This document shows, one piece after another, positions 1-9,173 of a DNA stretch of 41,939 nt (the stretch's first letter is position 1; the number at the start of each line of letters is the position of its first letter). Made by a program: the position numbers and the translations under genes. Source of the DNA: Armatimonadota bacterium (GTDB lineage Bacteria > Armatimonadota > JADLDR01); contig JADLDR010000180.1 in the NCBI GenBank assembly GCA_020846535.1, forward strand, positions 1 through 41,939, written 5' to 3'. The notes beneath the pieces are model-generated. The model made no database searches. It was not told the DNA's origin and saw only the letters and a list, made by a program, of their open reading frames with translations.

Positions 1-629
1 AGATGCCCTGCGCTTCCGCGGAGAGGGTGGAGGATCCCCCGATCCCTTCCGACCGGGAAACCCTGGTGGAAAAGGATACCGAACAGGTTCACTTTTGCCT
101 CGGAACGACCGGCTTTGCCCATACGGACGACCGGCGTTATATGCTGGCGGTGATGGATACGATCCTGGGGGGCGGGATGAGTTCCCGGCTTTTCCAGGAG
201 ATCCGCGAAAAGCGCGGTCTGGCTTACAATATCGGCTCCTACAGCAATTCCTACCGCGATGCCGGGATGGTCGCCATCTACGGCGGGACCGGCCCCGAGC
301 AGGCCGGTCAGGTGATGGAATTGATCCGAGCCGAAATCCGGAAAATATATTCCGAGAAGGTTTCCGGAGCCGAGTTGGATCGGGCCAAGAACCAGATCAA
401 AAGCAGCCTGATTATGTCTCAGGAAAGCATGATCAGCCGGATGAGTTTTACCGGAAAAAGCGAACTCTTTTATGGGCGAGTGATCCCGCTGAAGGAAATC
501 ATCAAAAAGGTAGAAAAGGCGACGCCCCGGGATGTCTGCGCGGTGGCGGAAGAGGTTTTTACCGCCCACCCGCTCGTGCTGGCAGCCATCGGGCCGATGG
601 AGGAAACCCATGAGTATGAATCAGATTGA
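1..629 (+). CDS. M16-family zinc peptidase, C-terminal part (5' end outside window)
   Basis: The reading frame is open from the left edge and ends at TGA 627-629, leaving about 208 residues. They match the C-terminal half of an M16 (pitrilysin / mitochondrial processing peptidase-like) protein: the segment GGGMSSRLFQEIREKRGLAY carries the family's Arg-Gly-Leu-Ala-Tyr pair, which contributes to substrate binding in trans to the active site. The zinc-binding HxxEH motif lies in the N-terminal half, outside the window, so activity cannot be judged. The gene overlaps dapB by 20 bases, implying co-transcription. M16 (mlpA/pepR-like) genes lie upstream of dap genes and rnj in Bacillus and Mycobacterium, which supports the assignment. 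No signal peptide can be assessed. Confidence 0.88.
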   Translation, partial: MPCASAERVEDPPIPSDRETLVEKDTEQVHFCLGTTGFAHTDDRRYMLAVMDTILGGGMSSRLFQEIREKRGLAYNIGSYSNSYRDAGMVAIYGGTGPEQAGQVMELIRAEIRKIYSEKVSGAELDRAKNQIKSSLIMSQESMISRMSFTGKSELFYGRVIPLKEIIKKVEKATPRDVCAVAEEVFTAHPLVLAAIGPMEETHEYESD

Positions 630-1416
630 TGTGGTGGTTTCGGGAGCCTGCGGGCGCATGGGCCAGGAAGTGGTCAAAACCGTGTTGGCCCAGCCCGACA
701 TGGCGTTGGCAGGCACCATCGATGCCTCGTTCGCAGGCAGCGATATCGGCGCAGTGACGGGAAACGAGCCTATAGGGGTGCAGGTGACCGACGCCTCCAA
801 GATGGCCCAGACCCTTGTCGCCCTCAAGCCCGATGTGATGGTGGACTTCACGACCCCTGCCGCTGCGATGAGCAATGTCCTCACCGCTCTCAAAGCGGGA
901 GTCATCCCGGTAGTCGGCACCACCGGATTCAAGGATGAAGACCTTGACGAAGTGCGCCGTGTCTGTGAGGAGACGGACGGCACGGCCCTCATTATCCCCA
1001 ACTTCGCCATCGGAGCCGTCCTGTTGATGAAGTTCGCCGCCGAGGCCGCCCGATATCTGCCCTATGTCGAAATCATCGAGCTTCACCACGACAAAAAGCT
1101 GGACGCGCCCTCTGGCACGGCCATCAAGACAGCCCAGTGGATCGCCAAAAGCCGCAGTGAGACCCCGGTCGCCCGCGATTCCGAGGAAAAAGTGGCCGGG
1201 GTGCGCGGCGGGGAAGCCTACGGCATCCACATCCACAGCGTCCGGCTGCCCGGCCTGGTCGCCCACCAGGAAGTCCTCTTCGGCGGGCTGGGCCAGGTCC
1301 TGACCCTCCGCCACGATTCCATAGACCGCCAATCCTTCATGCCCGGCGTCGTTCTGGCCGTCCATAAGGCCAGAGAATGCCACGGGCTGGTATATGGGCT
1401 GGAGAATTTGCTGTAA
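610..1416 (+). CDS. dapB: 4-hydroxy-tetrahydrodipicolinate reductase
   Basis: DapB reduces the product of DapA with NAD(P)H to tetrahydrodipicolinate in the diaminopimelate/lysine pathway, in the cytoplasm. The 268-residue length is normal. The N-terminal dinucleotide-binding loop GACGRMG is at about residues 10-16, a GTTGF segment follows, and the catalytic signature ELHHDKKLDAPSGTA holds the conserved His-His, Lys and substrate-binding SGT. ATG 610 is chosen because GGAGG at 599-603 lies 6 bases upstream; an in-frame ATG at 616 is a weaker alternative, and a longer frame reaching back to 532 has no support. The gene overlaps the end of the M16 peptidase gene. asd and dapA follow after one small membrane-protein gene. 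Confidence 0.95.
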   Translation: MSMNQIDVVVSGACGRMGQEVVKTVLAQPDMALAGTIDASFAGSDIGAVTGNEPIGVQVTDASKMAQTLVALKPDVMVDFTTPAAAMSNVLTALKAGVIPVVGTTGFKDEDLDEVRRVCEETDGTALIIPNFAIGAVLLMKFAAEAARYLPYVEIIELHHDKKLDAPSGTAIKTAQWIAKSRSETPVARDSEEKVAGVRGGEAYGIHIHSVRLPGLVAHQEVLFGGLGQVLTLRHDSIDRQSFMPGVVLAVHKARECHGLVYGLENLL

Positions 1417-1449
1417 TGTAAAAGCCTTCCTTTGGCCCTCCTTGCGGAA

Positions 1450-1560
1450 AAGCCCCCAGCCCCCCGGCTTCGGGGGGGCTTAGATCGTGCGTTCTTTTGG
1501 TAATCTTTCAAATCACCCCAGGTCCACTCCCCCCGCCGAAGCCTGGCGGGGGGCCGGGGG
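1450..1560. repeat. Dispersed two-hairpin intergenic repeat, copy A
   Basis: Just after dapB lies a C-run/G-run hairpin around GGCTTCGG (arms 1458-1465 and 1472-1480). A spacer of about 50 bases follows, then a second perfect 9-bp hairpin (1529-1537 with 1545-1553) whose loop holds the reverse complement GAAGCC. The spacer and hairpin cores recur downstream of dapA (4091-4197) and upstream of feoB (20511-20582), and a fragment occurs at 17666-17700. The element may act as a terminator or mRNA stabiliser, but it is a repeat family first. Confidence 0.75.
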
Positions 1561-1578
1561 GCGGTTACCCTTACAAAA

Positions 1579-2007
1579 ATGAAACCCATGGATCCACGTC
1601 TGAAAGCCAAGCTGCCGGCCATCGTTTCTTATGCGCTGGTCTGGACAGTGTTTCATATGATTTACTACCAGGCCGTGCAGCCGGGCATGGACAGCACGAT
1701 GCTGCTGAGCATTTTTGTCGGGTTCGCCCTCTGGAACGGGGCTCGCATCCTGCGGAGTGAGGGATGGCGGAGAACGCAGCATATCCTCAAGGCGGTCTGG
1801 CTCATTTTGATGATCCCGGCCTTTTACCTCCGGAGCAGGGGCGCGGCGGGCGCGGGGAGCGTCTTGTTTGAAGCGGCGGTTCTTCTGGCCCTGGTGTCAG
1901 TGGGGCTGGAGATGCGCTACAGGATCGAAACCGGGCCGGCACAGCCTGTGACAAAGCCGCGCTCCGCCTCGCCGGGGAGGGCGGATAAGCGCAAGAAAAA
2001 GCGATAA
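1579..2007 (+). CDS. Small integral membrane protein, unknown function
   Basis: This 142-residue protein has about four hydrophobic segments (roughly residues 10-30, 38-55, 70-85 and 92-110) and a very basic C-terminal tail ending in KRKKKR, probably cytoplasmic. I do not recognise a family. ATG 1579 follows no strong Shine-Dalgarno sequence; an ATG at 1588 is also possible. It sits between dapB and asd on the same strand but is separated from dapB by repeat copy A and from asd by 131 bases, so co-regulation with lysine synthesis is unproven. It does not look like a known lysine exporter: it is too short for LysE and lacks its motifs. Confidence 0.7.
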   Translation: MKPMDPRLKAKLPAIVSYALVWTVFHMIYYQAVQPGMDSTMLLSIFVGFALWNGARILRSEGWRRTQHILKAVWLILMIPAFYLRSRGAAGAGSVLFEAAVLLALVSVGLEMRYRIETGPAQPVTKPRSASPGRADKRKKKR

Positions 2008-2138
2008 CCGGCGGAGAAGGCCCGAATCGTGAAGGAAAATAACCGGGAAACGTCTAATCGATATGAAATCATTTTATGGCCGCTTGCGGTAGAGCGAGCC
2101 GAAGCCCATCATCTGTTCTTAGAAGAGGAGTGAACGCA

Positions 2139-3185
2139 ATGGGTGAGTACAATGTTGCCGTGATCGGCGTGGGAGCTGTCGGGGAGGAGATGCTGAAGGT
2201 TTTGGTGCAGCGCGATTTCCCGGCGCGTCAGATCAAGGTGCTGGCGCGTTCGGCCCGCGAGGTGACGGTAGCCGGGCGCACCTTCCAGGTGGAAGCCACC
2301 GCGACCGAGTCTTTCGACGGGGTCGATATCGCTCTGTTTGCCGGGACGGAAGGGGAGAAAGGGGCCAGCGTCATGTTCTCCCAGGAAGCCATCAACCGGG
2401 GGGCGGTGGTGATCGATAACGGGGCCGATTTCCGGATGGATCCGAAAGTGCCCCTGGTCGTGCCGGAGGTGAACGCCCATGATCTGGAATGGCATCAGGG
2501 CATCATCGCCAACCCCAACTGCTCCACCATTCAGATGGTGGTGGCCCTCAAGCCCCTTCACGAACGGTCGCGGATCAAGCGCGTCATCGCGTCCACCTAT
2601 CAGGCCGTTTCCGGAACGGGCCGGTCGGCGATTGAGGAGCTAGCCGAACAGAGCGTCCTCCTGGCGCACGGGCAAAAGCCCAAGAAGTTCTCCACCTATC
2701 CGATGCAGATCGCTTTCAACGTGCTGCCCCAGATCGGAGGCTTCCGGGAGGACGGCTACACCAGCGAGGAATGGAAGATGCGGGTGGAGACCCGCAAGAT
2801 CCTGGGCGATCCCGATATCCAGGTTTCCGCCACCACAGTGCGCGTGCCGGTCTACAACGGTCACTCCGAATCGATCTACATCGAAACCGAGGAAAAGATT
2901 TCGGCTGAGGAAGCCTGCAAAATCCTCTCCCGGTCGCCGGGCATCCAGTTGGTCGATCAGCCTGCGGCCTCCAAGAGCGATCCTCATGCCCGCACCTATC
3001 CGGTTCCGTTGGAGGCTTCCGGGAAAGACGATACCTATGTAGGTCGCGTCCGCGAGGACCCGGATGTAGCGACAGGGCTGCATATGTGGGTCGTCTCCGA
3101 CAATATCCGCAAAGGGGCCGCCCTCAATGCGGTGCAGATCGCCGAAACATTGATTCAGAAGGGCTTGCTGAAAGGAGGCCGTTAA
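2139..3185 (+). CDS. asd: Aspartate-semialdehyde dehydrogenase
   Basis: Asd reduces aspartyl phosphate with NADPH to aspartate semialdehyde, the branch point to diaminopimelate/lysine, threonine and methionine. Visible motifs are the N-terminal GVGAVG nucleotide loop, IANPNCSTIQ carrying the acylated catalytic cysteine, TYQAVSGTG, AFNVLPQIG, and VRVPVYNGHSESI with the acid/base histidine. ATG 2139 is chosen because AGAAGAGGAG precedes it at normal spacing and the protein then begins MGEYNVAVIG, giving the usual 348 residues. A longer frame from 2076 adds 21 residues of non-homologous sequence. dapA follows 3 bases after the stop, so the two genes are almost certainly one transcript. Confidence 0.95.
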   Translation: MGEYNVAVIGVGAVGEEMLKVLVQRDFPARQIKVLARSAREVTVAGRTFQVEATATESFDGVDIALFAGTEGEKGASVMFSQEAINRGAVVIDNGADFRMDPKVPLVVPEVNAHDLEWHQGIIANPNCSTIQMVVALKPLHERSRIKRVIASTYQAVSGTGRSAIEELAEQSVLLAHGQKPKKFSTYPMQIAFNVLPQIGGFREDGYTSEEWKMRVETRKILGDPDIQVSATTVRVPVYNGHSESIYIETEEKISAEEACKILSRSPGIQLVDQPAASKSDPHARTYPVPLEASGKDDTYVGRVREDPDVATGLHMWVVSDNIRKGAALNAVQIAETLIQKGLLKGGR

Positions 3186-3188
3186 GTT

Positions 3189-4067
3189 ATGTGGGGCAGT
3201 CTTCTCACCGCCATAGTGACCCCCTTCGATGCGGAGGGGCGGGTTTCGTACAGCCAGGCCGAAAAACTCGCCTGCCATCTTCTGGGAACCGGGTCCCAGG
3301 GGATCGTGGTTTCCGGAACGACCGGCGAATCGCCGACCCTCTCCTTTGAGGAAAAGGTTCAGATGCTCAAGACCGTGAAGGCCGCGGTCGGGGACAGGGC
3401 CGCCGTGATCGCCGGCACCGGCTCCTACAACACTTATGAGAGCATCGAACTGACCGAGGCGGCGGAAAAAGCGGGTGCGGACGGGATCATGCTGGTGGTT
3501 CCCTACTACAACCGCCCCTCCCAGGAAGGGCTTTACCAGCACTTCAAAACGATTGCCTCCCATACCGGGCTGCCGGTGCTTCTCTACAATATCCCGGGCC
3601 GGACAGGCTGCAATATGGAAGCCACCACCGTGGTTCGGCTGAGCGAAGTGCCCAACATCGTCGCCGTCAAAGAGGCCAGCAAGAACCTGGAGACCGTGAC
3701 CGAAATCGCCGCAGGCACGCCCGATAATTTCTATATCTACAGCGGGGACGATTCTCTGACCATCCCGACTATGAGCGTCGGCGGCTGCGGGGTCATCAGC
3801 GTCATCTCCCATGTGGCCGGAAAGCCCGTGAGGGAGATGATCGACACCTATCTTTCCGGCGACATCGCAGGCGCGGCGAAAAAGCACCAGAAGCTGGCCC
3901 CGCTCTGCAAGGCCCTTTTCGTCACCACCAACCCGGTTCCCGTCAAGGCCGCCCTGAACATGATCGGCATCGAGGTGGGCGGCGTGCGCCTGCCTCTGAT
4001 CGAGGCGAATGCCAAGGAAAAAGACATCGTCCGCAACGCGATGGCCGAATTGGGGCTGGCGGGGTAG
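3189..4067 (+). CDS. dapA: 4-hydroxy-tetrahydrodipicolinate synthase
   Basis: DapA condenses pyruvate with aspartate semialdehyde, the first committed step to diaminopimelate. The 292-residue TIM-barrel protein has GTTGESPTLS (pyruvate-binding threonines), YYNRPSQEGLY, the LLYNIPGRTG loop with the catalytic tyrosine, and VAVKEAS with the Schiff-base lysine. AAGGAGG overlapping the end of asd serves as its ribosome binding site. Gene order asd-dapA followed by an RNase J gene matches Bacillus (asd-dapG-dapA-rnjB) and, in part, mycobacteria (dapB...dapA-rnj). Confidence 0.96.
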   Translation: MWGSLLTAIVTPFDAEGRVSYSQAEKLACHLLGTGSQGIVVSGTTGESPTLSFEEKVQMLKTVKAAVGDRAAVIAGTGSYNTYESIELTEAAEKAGADGIMLVVPYYNRPSQEGLYQHFKTIASHTGLPVLLYNIPGRTGCNMEATTVVRLSEVPNIVAVKEASKNLETVTEIAAGTPDNFYIYSGDDSLTIPTMSVGGCGVISVISHVAGKPVREMIDTYLSGDIAGAAKKHQKLAPLCKALFVTTNPVPVKAALNMIGIEVGGVRLPLIEANAKEKDIVRNAMAELGLAG

Positions 4068-4090
4068 GAGCGATATGGTTTGGAAGGGGG

Positions 4091-4197
4091 GAAAGCATCC
4101 CCCCAACCCCCCCGGCTTCGGGGGGCTGAGATTGTGGGCGCTCTTGGCACTCTCTCAAAGCGCCCCAAGTCCACTCCCCTGCCGAAGCCCTGCTGAG
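4091..4197. repeat. Dispersed two-hairpin intergenic repeat, copy B
   Basis: After dapA, the same elements as copy A occur in the same order: a C-run, GGCTTCGG and G-run hairpin near 4098-4126, a spacer resembling CTCTCAAAGCGCCCCAAG, then CCACTCCCCTGCCGAAGCC. The second hairpin is degenerate here because its right arm diverges into CTGCTGAGC. Position and order of blocks match copy A over about 100 bases. Confidence 0.7.
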
Positions 4198-4212
4198 CAG
4201 CCAGCACTTTTA

Positions 4213-4241
4213 GGATGGACGGAATTCCATTCCGTCCATCC
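4213..4241. terminator. Hairpin downstream of dapA
   Basis: A perfect 13-bp inverted repeat (GGATGGACGGAAT at 4213-4225 with its complement at 4229-4241, loop TCC) lies 145 bases after dapA and before rnj. No T-run follows, so it could be a factor-assisted terminator or an RNA-processing/stability hairpin rather than a classical intrinsic terminator. Confidence 0.5.
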
Positions 4242-4371
4242 ACAGGCCAGCGATCCGTTTTGATCATAGCTGCTGTACAGGCGCTAAGACACCGAGGTTT
4301 GAGTGGTTTCTGGTGTCTGTTTGCTTTGCGCTTCTGAGATATTCAAAAACAAAAACATTGGAAGTGTGCAT

Positions 4372-6177
4372 ATGACCGATATACTGACACTGCCTGAAAA
4401 GGCGGAAACCGAAATTGCCGAGATGGAAGAGTCCGAGATCGTCGAAGAGATCGAAGCTCTGGAGCCGGTGGAGGAAGCGGCCCGAATAGAGGAGCAGCCC
4501 GAAACGGAAGTCGAGGTCGCGGCCCCGCGGCTTTCCATCATCCCGCTGGGCGGCTACCTGGAGATCGGGAAGAACATGACGGCCATCCGCTACGGGAAAA
4601 AGATCCTCTGCATCGACTGCGGCCTGATGTTTCCCGAGGACGAAATGCTGGGCGTGGACCTCGTGATCCCCGATGTCTCTTTTCTGGTCGAGAACGCCGG
4701 GGACGTTCTGGGAATATGCCTGACGCACGGGCACGAAGACCACATCGGGGCGCTTCCCTACGTGCTGCGGCAGATCGAGACGCCCGTCTGGGGAACGCGC
4801 CTGACGCTGGGGCTGGTGCAGAACAAGCTTTCCGAACACCATCTGGATGATGTGGAACTGCATCCTGTGACGCCCGGGGATACGGTGGAGATCGGCCCCT
4901 TCCGGGTGGAGTTTATCCGGGTGACGCACAGCATCCCGGAGAGCGTCAGCCTGGCGATTCACACTCCGGAGGGCATTCTCGTCCATTCATCGGATTTCAA
5001 GTTCGACCAGACGCCCGTGGACGGCAAAACATCGGATATCTCCCGCTTCGCCCGCCTGGGCGATGAGGGAGTGCTGGTCCTTCTCACAGACAGCACGAAT
5101 GTGGAAAAGCCGGGCTTTACGCCGTCCGAGCGGATGGTGGGAGCCACCTTCGGCGAAGTTTTCAAATCGGCGGGAGGCCGGATCATCGTATCGACCTTCG
5201 CCTCCAACATCCACCGCGTCCAGCAGGTGCTGGATGTGGCCTGCCGATACGGGCGGAAGGTGGCTTTCGCGGGGCGGAGCATGGCACAGAATGTGGAGAT
5301 CGCCTCCCAGTTGGGCAACCTCCGCATCCCGGAGGATACCCGCATCTCCCTGGATCACATCAAGCGGTACGATCCCTCGGAAATCGTTATAATGAGTACC
5401 GGAAGCCAGGGGGAGCCTCTCTCCTCCCTGACCCGCATGGCGACCGATGAGCATAAGCAGGTCAAAATCATCCCTGGCGATACGGTGATCATCTCCGCCA
5501 CCCCCATCCCCGGCAATGAAGACCTGGTGATGCGGACGATCAACCACCTCTTCCGGCGCGGGGCCAATGTCATCTACGACAAGATCGCCCCGGTACACGT
5601 CTCCGGTCACGGCAACCAGGAAGACCTGAAGCTGCTGGTCAATCTGGTGCGCCCGCAGTATATCATCCCCACCCATGGCGAACACCGACATGTGGCGCAG
5701 TATATCCGCATGGTGGAGGAAATGGGGATCGCCCCGGAGCGCATTTTCAAGCTGGACATCGGCGATGTGCTGGAGATGGATCCCGAATACGGCCCCATGA
5801 TCGTGGATAAGGTGACCGCAGGCAACATCCTGGTCGACGGAATCGGGGTGGGAGATGTGAGCGATGTGGTGCTGCGCGACCGCTTGCACCTGGCCCAGGA
5901 CGGCGTCTTTATCGTCACGGTCTCGATAGACAAGGAGACCGGCGAACTGCTGGCAGGGCCTGAGATCATCTCCCGCGGATTCATCTATATGGACGCCTCA
6001 GAAGAACTGATCGAAGAGGCCCGCCTGAAAATCCAGGAGGAACTCGAAACCCTATCCACCGAGGAAGCCATCGAGTGGACGGCGGTGAAACAGGACGTCC
6101 GCCGCGTGGTCGGCAAATTCCTCTACGAGCGCACCCACCGCAGGCCGATGGTTATGCCGGTTATCATGGAGGTGTGA
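4372..6177 (+). CDS. rnj: Ribonuclease J
   Basis: RNase J is a metallo-beta-lactamase/beta-CASP nuclease with endo- and 5'-3' exonuclease activity in mRNA decay and rRNA maturation. The catalytic LTHGHEDHIGALPYVL carries the HxHxDH zinc motif. Later come the beta-CASP segments MSTGSQGEPLSSLTRM and HVSGHGNQEDL, and PTHGEHRH near the end of the core. ATG 4372 is preceded by GGAAG at 4360-4364; a longer frame to 4303 adds 23 residues without a ribosome binding site. The 601-residue protein has an unusually acidic, Glu-rich extension of about 50 residues before the usual LSIIPLGG start of the family. An AGACACC/GGTGTCT hairpin (4287-4318) lies in its leader. Confidence 0.95.
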   Translation: MTDILTLPEKAETEIAEMEESEIVEEIEALEPVEEAARIEEQPETEVEVAAPRLSIIPLGGYLEIGKNMTAIRYGKKILCIDCGLMFPEDEMLGVDLVIPDVSFLVENAGDVLGICLTHGHEDHIGALPYVLRQIETPVWGTRLTLGLVQNKLSEHHLDDVELHPVTPGDTVEIGPFRVEFIRVTHSIPESVSLAIHTPEGILVHSSDFKFDQTPVDGKTSDISRFARLGDEGVLVLLTDSTNVEKPGFTPSERMVGATFGEVFKSAGGRIIVSTFASNIHRVQQVLDVACRYGRKVAFAGRSMAQNVEIASQLGNLRIPEDTRISLDHIKRYDPSEIVIMSTGSQGEPLSSLTRMATDEHKQVKIIPGDTVIISATPIPGNEDLVMRTINHLFRRGANVIYDKIAPVHVSGHGNQEDLKLLVNLVRPQYIIPTHGEHRHVAQYIRMVEEMGIAPERIFKLDIGDVLEMDPEYGPMIVDKVTAGNILVDGIGVGDVSDVVLRDRLHLAQDGVFIVTVSIDKETGELLAGPEIISRGFIYMDASEELIEEARLKIQEELETLSTEEAIEWTAVKQDVRRVVGKFLYERTHRRPMVMPVIMEV

Positions 6178-6191
6178 AACGGTTCGGGAAA

Positions 6192-6230
6192 GCCCCTCCA
6201 CCTCGTTAGCAAGCGAAAGGGCTGAGGGGC
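6192..6230. terminator. Hairpin between convergent rnj and GxGYxYP genes
   Basis: GCCCCTC (6192-6198) pairs with GAGGGGC (6224-6230) around a loop containing CTCGTTAGCAAGCGAAAGGG. It sits in the 64-base gap between two convergent genes, the expected place for a bidirectional terminator. There is no clear T-run. Confidence 0.4.
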
Positions 6231-6241
6231 GCTTGCTCCCC

Positions 6242-9163
6242 TTAATTCGCCCCGAACAACGTTACCATTTCCTCCGGGTTGACCAGGATATAATCCGGCC
6301 CGAGCTTTTCGGAGACTGCGCGGACGTCTTCGGGGCTGCCGACCCAGCCCCAGAGGATGGCATGAATGAAGGCAGGGCGGGTTTTGCCTGCCACTGTGCG
6401 GATTTCATGGGCGATCTGCTCGGCGGCCTGGGCGGGGTTCGGGCGCGTTCCGGAGCCTGAGGCGGTCAGGCAGTGGAAAACGGGGATGCCCGAATCGAGC
6501 CGGTAGTTCGCTTTGGCAAGAGTCATATTGGGCCTTCGCCCGTAGTCGGGGAATAGGGCCAGAAGGCTCTCGATGGCCTGGGCGTAGCGGCTGTAGGCCG
6601 GCACGCCGGTTCCTCCGGCCTGGTGCGGGCGAACGATATGCAAATCCATCCTCTTCATCGCCTCTGCGGTCAGTTTCAGGTAATCATCGAAGAGTTCTTT
6701 CGCGTTCTGGTAGCGGATGCCGTACAGTTCGGGATAGATGAACCCTATTCCGGAAACAGGCGCGAAGAACGAGTCCAGGGCGCTGGCTGTCCGGTAGTGG
6801 TAGCTCAAAATCGCGGGGGCCAGATCGAGCAAGGCCGGGGTGATACCCCAGGCGATAGGAGCTTTTCCCCTGCCGGGGTTGCCCCATCCGTTTGCCCGCG
6901 ATCTCATGCCGTACCAGAACCACAGGCTGTCTCCCTCCGAACACAGGAAAGAGACATATACCTTTGTCTTATCCGGCGTCAGCTTCCGGACAGGTTTTCG
7001 GGAAAGCTTTTCCTCAAGCGGGATGCCTGAATGGACGCTCAGGTTGGCCGGGATGCCGTAGAGGAAGAATTTGCCGAACCCCGACAGGCGGCTAATCAGC
7101 TCCCATTCGCTCAGGGTGTCCGGGTCCAGGGTGGGGTGCGGCCCCATCCGGCCCATCACCGGAATATTGGGCGGAAGGGCGGCAAGAATATCGTCGGCGG
7201 CATCGAGTTCGGCAGGAGTCGGGACGCGATTCAGGTGAAAGGAGAAGATTTTTTGCTGCACCAGGTAATCCACCGCCACGGCTGCGGAGGCAGGGCCTAC
7301 CGATTCCGGGGCCAGCGGTTCGGCCTGCTTCTGGTGGGCCAATAGGCGCTGGTTGCAGCGCGGCAGGAGGTTTTGCAAGGCCCACCGATAGGCTTCCGCA
7401 TCGTTTTTCCACCGGCCCCGCAGGTCGTCCGCCGGTTTCAGTTGAAAGCGACGGACGAGCTTATCCGCCAGGTCGGGAGAGACGGGCAGGGATCGGTTCA
7501 GCGCGGAGAGGGTGACCGCGATATTGACGGTGGCGGGAAAGTCGGGATCATAGATGACCAAGCCCTGGATATCGCTCCGGAAGCGGCTGACCAGCTCGTA
7601 CGGGTCGCCGATGGGGACGCCCTTGTAACCGAGTTCCGCCAGCCCGGGCCACCATTCGTCCTCGATATAGATGCGAGGCTGCTGCCGGTTCGCCAATCCC
7701 TGGAGGGCTGCTGTCATCAGGCGGACTGAAAGGGGCTGGTGGGCGACCGAGGCCAGCAGAAGCTCCCGGGCAGGAGCCTGGGCGCGGGGATAGACGGTCG
7801 GCGAGGGGGCGGGGCTGACAGCGGGGCGCTTCGCCTCGGGTTTGGGCGCTGTGGCGGTTTGGGCCAGACGCAGGATGCGGTCGTATCCGGGTCGGGACAG
7901 CAGCTTGCGCTCCAGCAGCAGATAGGCGGTGGCTGCGAGGATGATCTGCTCCGCCCGGGGAGAAGCCAGCAGGGAGCCGTTGTGGGAGCCGACCCAGACA
8001 TCGGCGGCCCCTTTGAACTGCGGGCAGTTGTGGCGGATGAGGGCCGCCGGAAAGCCTGCGGCCTGCTGGCCCTGGTAGGCGGATACCAGGCCGATCACCT
8101 CGTCCTCTTTGGGGAGCGATTTCGGATCGAGCAGTTCGACGGCATGCGCCCGGGTCGGTTTGGCCCACTTGAGAAATTTCAAGGATAGAGGATCGCGGCC
8201 GCGGGGAGCGTAGCTCGTGCAGTCATAAACGGTCCGGGCGGAGCCAGCGCCGATCTGATCGTGGCCTCCATAGGCGGGGGTATATCCGGTGTCTCTCCAG
8301 CCTGCCCTGGCGAAGAGCTCGAAACCGGCGTCCGGTATCCAGGAATCGGCTTGGTCCGGCGGGGAGTCCGCAGGCAGCAGCGACACGTCATCCAATCGGG
8401 CAGTGACCTGCGGAGTCGCCACTTGCAGGCAAACCGCCATCGCTTCAGCGTCTGCGGGCGCTCTGATCTCCCGGGTGGTCTTTACCCACTGATCGGAATC
8501 GGGCAAAGGGATATCGGACTGCTCGATGCACTGGCCTGCGATCCCGTAAAAGCGCAGGCTCAGCCGGTCGGCCGTCCCGGAGAGGTGGGCGGCCCGGAGC
8601 CATGCGGAGAGCCGGTAGAGCCGGCCCGGCTCGCAGGCGACCCGGGAGGAGATCAGCCCCGCCCAGTCGCCCCCGTCCTTCCGAACCGCCGCCGCAAAGC
8701 GACCGCTCCGCGCATTGCGCCCTTCCACCCGCACCGCGCTTTTTCCGGGGGCCACCGCCGTCCATCGCGGGACGCCTGCTGTTTCGGGGATGTCGGCGGG
8801 GTTGGAAAAGGGAACGCCCGTGGATACCAGGCAGCCTCCCATGGCATGGAACCGGCGCAGATTTTCCGCCGCAGCCTTCGGGAAGACGCTGCCGTTGACC
8901 CAGACCAGCACCCTGTAACGTCGTGCATTGAAGCGTTCGGGATCGGCGAGGGCCTGCGCGCCCACCGCATCGGCGTGGATGCCGGAAGATGTCAGGACGC
9001 TCCGGATGCGGGCAGGGGTCGCTTCCTCCGGAGTTCGCTCGCAGGGAAACCGTTCCTCCTCGAAAACCGCCACAGGGGCGTTCACTTCCTGCGCTCTCAG
9101 GCATCCTGAAGCCAGGAGAAAGAGGAATCCGATAAGCCAAAACCACCGCCCGGCACTGGACAT
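6242..9163 (-). CDS. Exported GxGYxYP-family putative glycoside hydrolase
   Basis: A 973-residue exported protein. The N-terminus has a hydrophobic signal ending ASGC, so it may be a lipoprotein or Sec-secreted. Residues about 150-265 look like a carbohydrate-binding jelly roll (GRLYRLSAWLRA, ARLDDVSLLP). From about residue 455 it follows the GxGYxYP putative glycoside hydrolase family: LQGLANRQQPRIYIEDEWW near the domain start, then FVSFLCSEGDSLWFWYG-like sequence (here VYVSFLCSEGDSLWFWYG) and SGIGFIYPELYG, a variant of the family signature. AGGAAG precedes ATG 9163. nanE ends only 10 bases upstream, so the two form an operon and the substrate may contain amino sugars such as sialic acid or N-acetylmannosamine. 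The enzymatic activity is not established for the family as far as I know. Confidence 0.82.
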   Translation of the reverse strand: MSSAGRWFWLIGFLFLLASGCLRAQEVNAPVAVFEEERFPCERTPEEATPARIRSVLTSSGIHADAVGAQALADPERFNARRYRVLVWVNGSVFPKAAAENLRRFHAMGGCLVSTGVPFSNPADIPETAGVPRWTAVAPGKSAVRVEGRNARSGRFAAAVRKDGGDWAGLISSRVACEPGRLYRLSAWLRAAHLSGTADRLSLRFYGIAGQCIEQSDIPLPDSDQWVKTTREIRAPADAEAMAVCLQVATPQVTARLDDVSLLPADSPPDQADSWIPDAGFELFARAGWRDTGYTPAYGGHDQIGAGSARTVYDCTSYAPRGRDPLSLKFLKWAKPTRAHAVELLDPKSLPKEDEVIGLVSAYQGQQAAGFPAALIRHNCPQFKGAADVWVGSHNGSLLASPRAEQIILAATAYLLLERKLLSRPGYDRILRLAQTATAPKPEAKRPAVSPAPSPTVYPRAQAPARELLLASVAHQPLSVRLMTAALQGLANRQQPRIYIEDEWWPGLAELGYKGVPIGDPYELVSRFRSDIQGLVIYDPDFPATVNIAVTLSALNRSLPVSPDLADKLVRRFQLKPADDLRGRWKNDAEAYRWALQNLLPRCNQRLLAHQKQAEPLAPESVGPASAAVAVDYLVQQKIFSFHLNRVPTPAELDAADDILAALPPNIPVMGRMGPHPTLDPDTLSEWELISRLSGFGKFFLYGIPANLSVHSGIPLEEKLSRKPVRKLTPDKTKVYVSFLCSEGDSLWFWYGMRSRANGWGNPGRGKAPIAWGITPALLDLAPAILSYHYRTASALDSFFAPVSGIGFIYPELYGIRYQNAKELFDDYLKLTAEAMKRMDLHIVRPHQAGGTGVPAYSRYAQAIESLLALFPDYGRRPNMTLAKANYRLDSGIPVFHCLTASGSGTRPNPAQAAEQIAHEIRTVAGKTRPAFIHAILWGWVGSPEDVRAVSEKLGPDYILVNPEEMVTLFGAN

Positions 9164-9173
9164 GGCGTTCTTC

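Noticed and set aside
2640..4106. 488-residue minus-strand ORF antisense to asd and dapA
   Set aside because: It is a codon-bias shadow of two well-supported plus-strand genes; its His/Gly/Asp-rich composition matches no protein family.
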